A stretch of 57,986 bases of DNA from Vicinamibacteria bacterium (GTDB lineage Bacteria > Acidobacteriota > Vicinamibacteria > Fen-336): positions 1-57,986 of the forward strand of contig DATMML010000094.1 in assembly GCA_035570235.1 (NCBI GenBank). The letters are read 5' to 3'. A model generated the notes under the pieces. The model searched no databases. It saw only the letters and a list, made by a program, of their open reading frames with translations, and was not told the DNA's origin. The position numbers and the translations under genes are program-made. Positions 57,031-57,986 of this stretch are shown piece after piece. Numbering within the stretch: position 1 is the first letter of the stretch; each line of letters opens with the position of its first letter.

Positions 57031-57942
57031 CTATCGCCGTTTCCGACCGATCTCCGAGAGGGGCTGGTAGTAGATCGGGGAGGAAGGGGCCTCCGCCTGA
57101 ACCGTCACGTGGTCGATACCGTGGGCAGCCCGGATGCGCTCACACACCTCCTGGGACACGTCTGTACCGTGTCGGGTGCCATCCAGGATCACGTGAACCG
57201 TTACCACGTCGAAGCCCTGGGAGATGGTCCAGGCATGCAAGTCGTGGAGGTCGGCCACGCCGGAGGTCCCCCGGATCGTGCGTTCCAGTTCTCCCGGCAC
57301 CAGCCCCGCGGGTGCGCCCTCCATGAGGACGTCGAGCGTGTGGGACACCAGCTTCCAGGCGCTCCAGAGGATCATAAGGGCCAGCAGGAGCGAGATAATG
57401 GGATCGGCACGCCGCCAGTCCTGGAAGAGGACGAGCCCCGCGGCCACCATGGCCGCGACCGAGCCCGCCACATCGGAGAGGACGTGGGCGAGGGCGGCGC
57501 GCGTGTTCTCGTTGCTGTCGTGGCCTTGCGAGAGCACCCAGGCGGCGACGAGATTCACTAGGAGGCCTCCGGCCGCAACCGTCAGCATCCAGCCCCCCCG
57601 GATCTCCGGGGGCTCTCGCCACCGCCCCAGAGCCTCGACCACCACCCAGAGGGAGGCCACCCCAAGCAGGATGGCGTTGACGAAGGCGGCGAGTGTTTCC
57701 GCTCGCCGCCATCCATAAGTCCGGAGGTGCGTGCGCGGGCGGCTTGCGACCCGCTGAGCCACGAGGGCAAGGCCTAGGGCTCCCGCGTCAGCCAGCATGT
57801 GGCCGGCGTCGGACAGCAGGGCCAGGCTGTGGGAAAGGATCCCGCCCCCGATGGAGGCGCCCATGGCGGCCAAGGTGAGAATCAAAGCGCTCCGGATTCG
57901 CTTCTCCGGCGTGTCGTGGAGAGAGTGGGTGTGGCCGCTCAT
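57031..57942 (-). CDS. Cation diffusion facilitator (CzcD/ZitB-like) transporter
   Basis: The 303-residue protein has six membrane helices. HSLALLSDAGHMLADAGAL (helix 2) and ALAHVLSDVAGSVAAM (helix 5) hold the HxxxD metal site of CDF transporters. A short His-containing N-terminus (SGHTHSLHD) and a C-terminal ferredoxin-like domain (GVADLHDLHAWTISQG) complete it. It exports Zn2+, Co2+ or Cd2+ by proton exchange. ATG 57942 was chosen. Confidence 0.95.
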   Translation of the reverse strand: MSGHTHSLHDTPEKRIRSALILTLAAMGASIGGGILSHSLALLSDAGHMLADAGALGLALVAQRVASRPRTHLRTYGWRRAETLAAFVNAILLGVASLWVVVEALGRWREPPEIRGGWMLTVAAGGLLVNLVAAWVLSQGHDSNENTRAALAHVLSDVAGSVAAMVAAGLVLFQDWRRADPIISLLLALMILWSAWKLVSHTLDVLMEGAPAGLVPGELERTIRGTSGVADLHDLHAWTISQGFDVVTVHVILDGTRHGTDVSQEVCERIRAAHGIDHVTVQAEAPSSPIYYQPLSEIGRKRR

Positions 57943-57986
57943 CAAAGCCCCCGGATCGCTCTACTGACCTCAAGTAGATCATGAAT

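Overview
The window is high-GC DNA from a diderm bacterium that uses many GTG and TTG (and probably a few CTG) starts. The Gram-negative envelope is indicated by lpxA, a GspA/GspB pair and several lipid-linked-sugar type membrane glycosyltransferases. The large secreted protein with 'PDFSVSASPSSVTVAQGG'-type Ig-like repeats, together with the overall gene mix, looks most like Acidobacteriota. That placement is inference, because no rRNA or other phylogenetic marker was seen. No tRNA, rRNA or CRISPR array was found.

Region A (1-5369, minus strand, cut by the window edge) is a mobile element. In transcription order it has a DUF3102 protein, a phage-type 2-oxoglutarate/Fe(II) dioxygenase of the TET/JBP class, a small HTH protein, a 99-residue protein, a primase-helicase fusion, a repeat-rich non-coding block that resembles a replication origin, an HGG-motif phage protein and two small ORFs. 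Most junctions overlap by four bases. Region B (5370-7196) holds a 500-base divergent control region and a TIR-like (PF10137-type) gene of visibly lower GC, a likely anti-phage effector.

Region C (7197-26260) is ordinary chromosome: three GT-C-like or membrane-anchored systems, a DEAD-box helicase, a YggX-like protein, an ABC-F ATPase, a cNMP-binding protein, a GspA/GspB pair, an RlmN-like radical SAM enzyme, Sua5, a metallo-beta-lactamase fold protein, a penicillin-acylase family enzyme and PEP carboxylase. Region D (26261-34805) has a 1534-residue secreted protein with five 315-base tandem repeats, then a minus-strand gene whose in-frame TGA falls exactly at the selenocysteine position of iodothyronine deiodinases, with a bacterial-type SECIS hairpin just downstream. 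It sits next to a UreH/NicO-like membrane protein, a MarR-YceI operon and an uncharacterised membrane protein.

Region E (34806-39451) contains an atypical D-aminoacylase family protein, LpxA, HtpX and an M20 peptidase. Region F (39452-46049) is the most unusual operon. A near-consensus sigma-70 promoter precedes four consecutive acidic coiled-coil proteins of about 300 residues each, then a protein-glutaminase-like deamidase (Cys-His-Asp), then a membrane-anchored or secreted protein and a further secreted protein. I know of no described system with this layout. Region G (46054-57986) has a glycogen-debranching enzyme, an inositol-monophosphatase/ADP-ribosylglycohydrolase fusion, a small Cys protein, a DUF6335 protein, a trypsin-like/PDZ protein, a PilZ plus NarL-type regulator operon, two more membrane glycosyltransferases and a CDF metal transporter.

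The strongest points for follow-up are the deiodinase-like selenoprotein (31282-31950) and the coiled-coil/deamidase operon (39573-44855).
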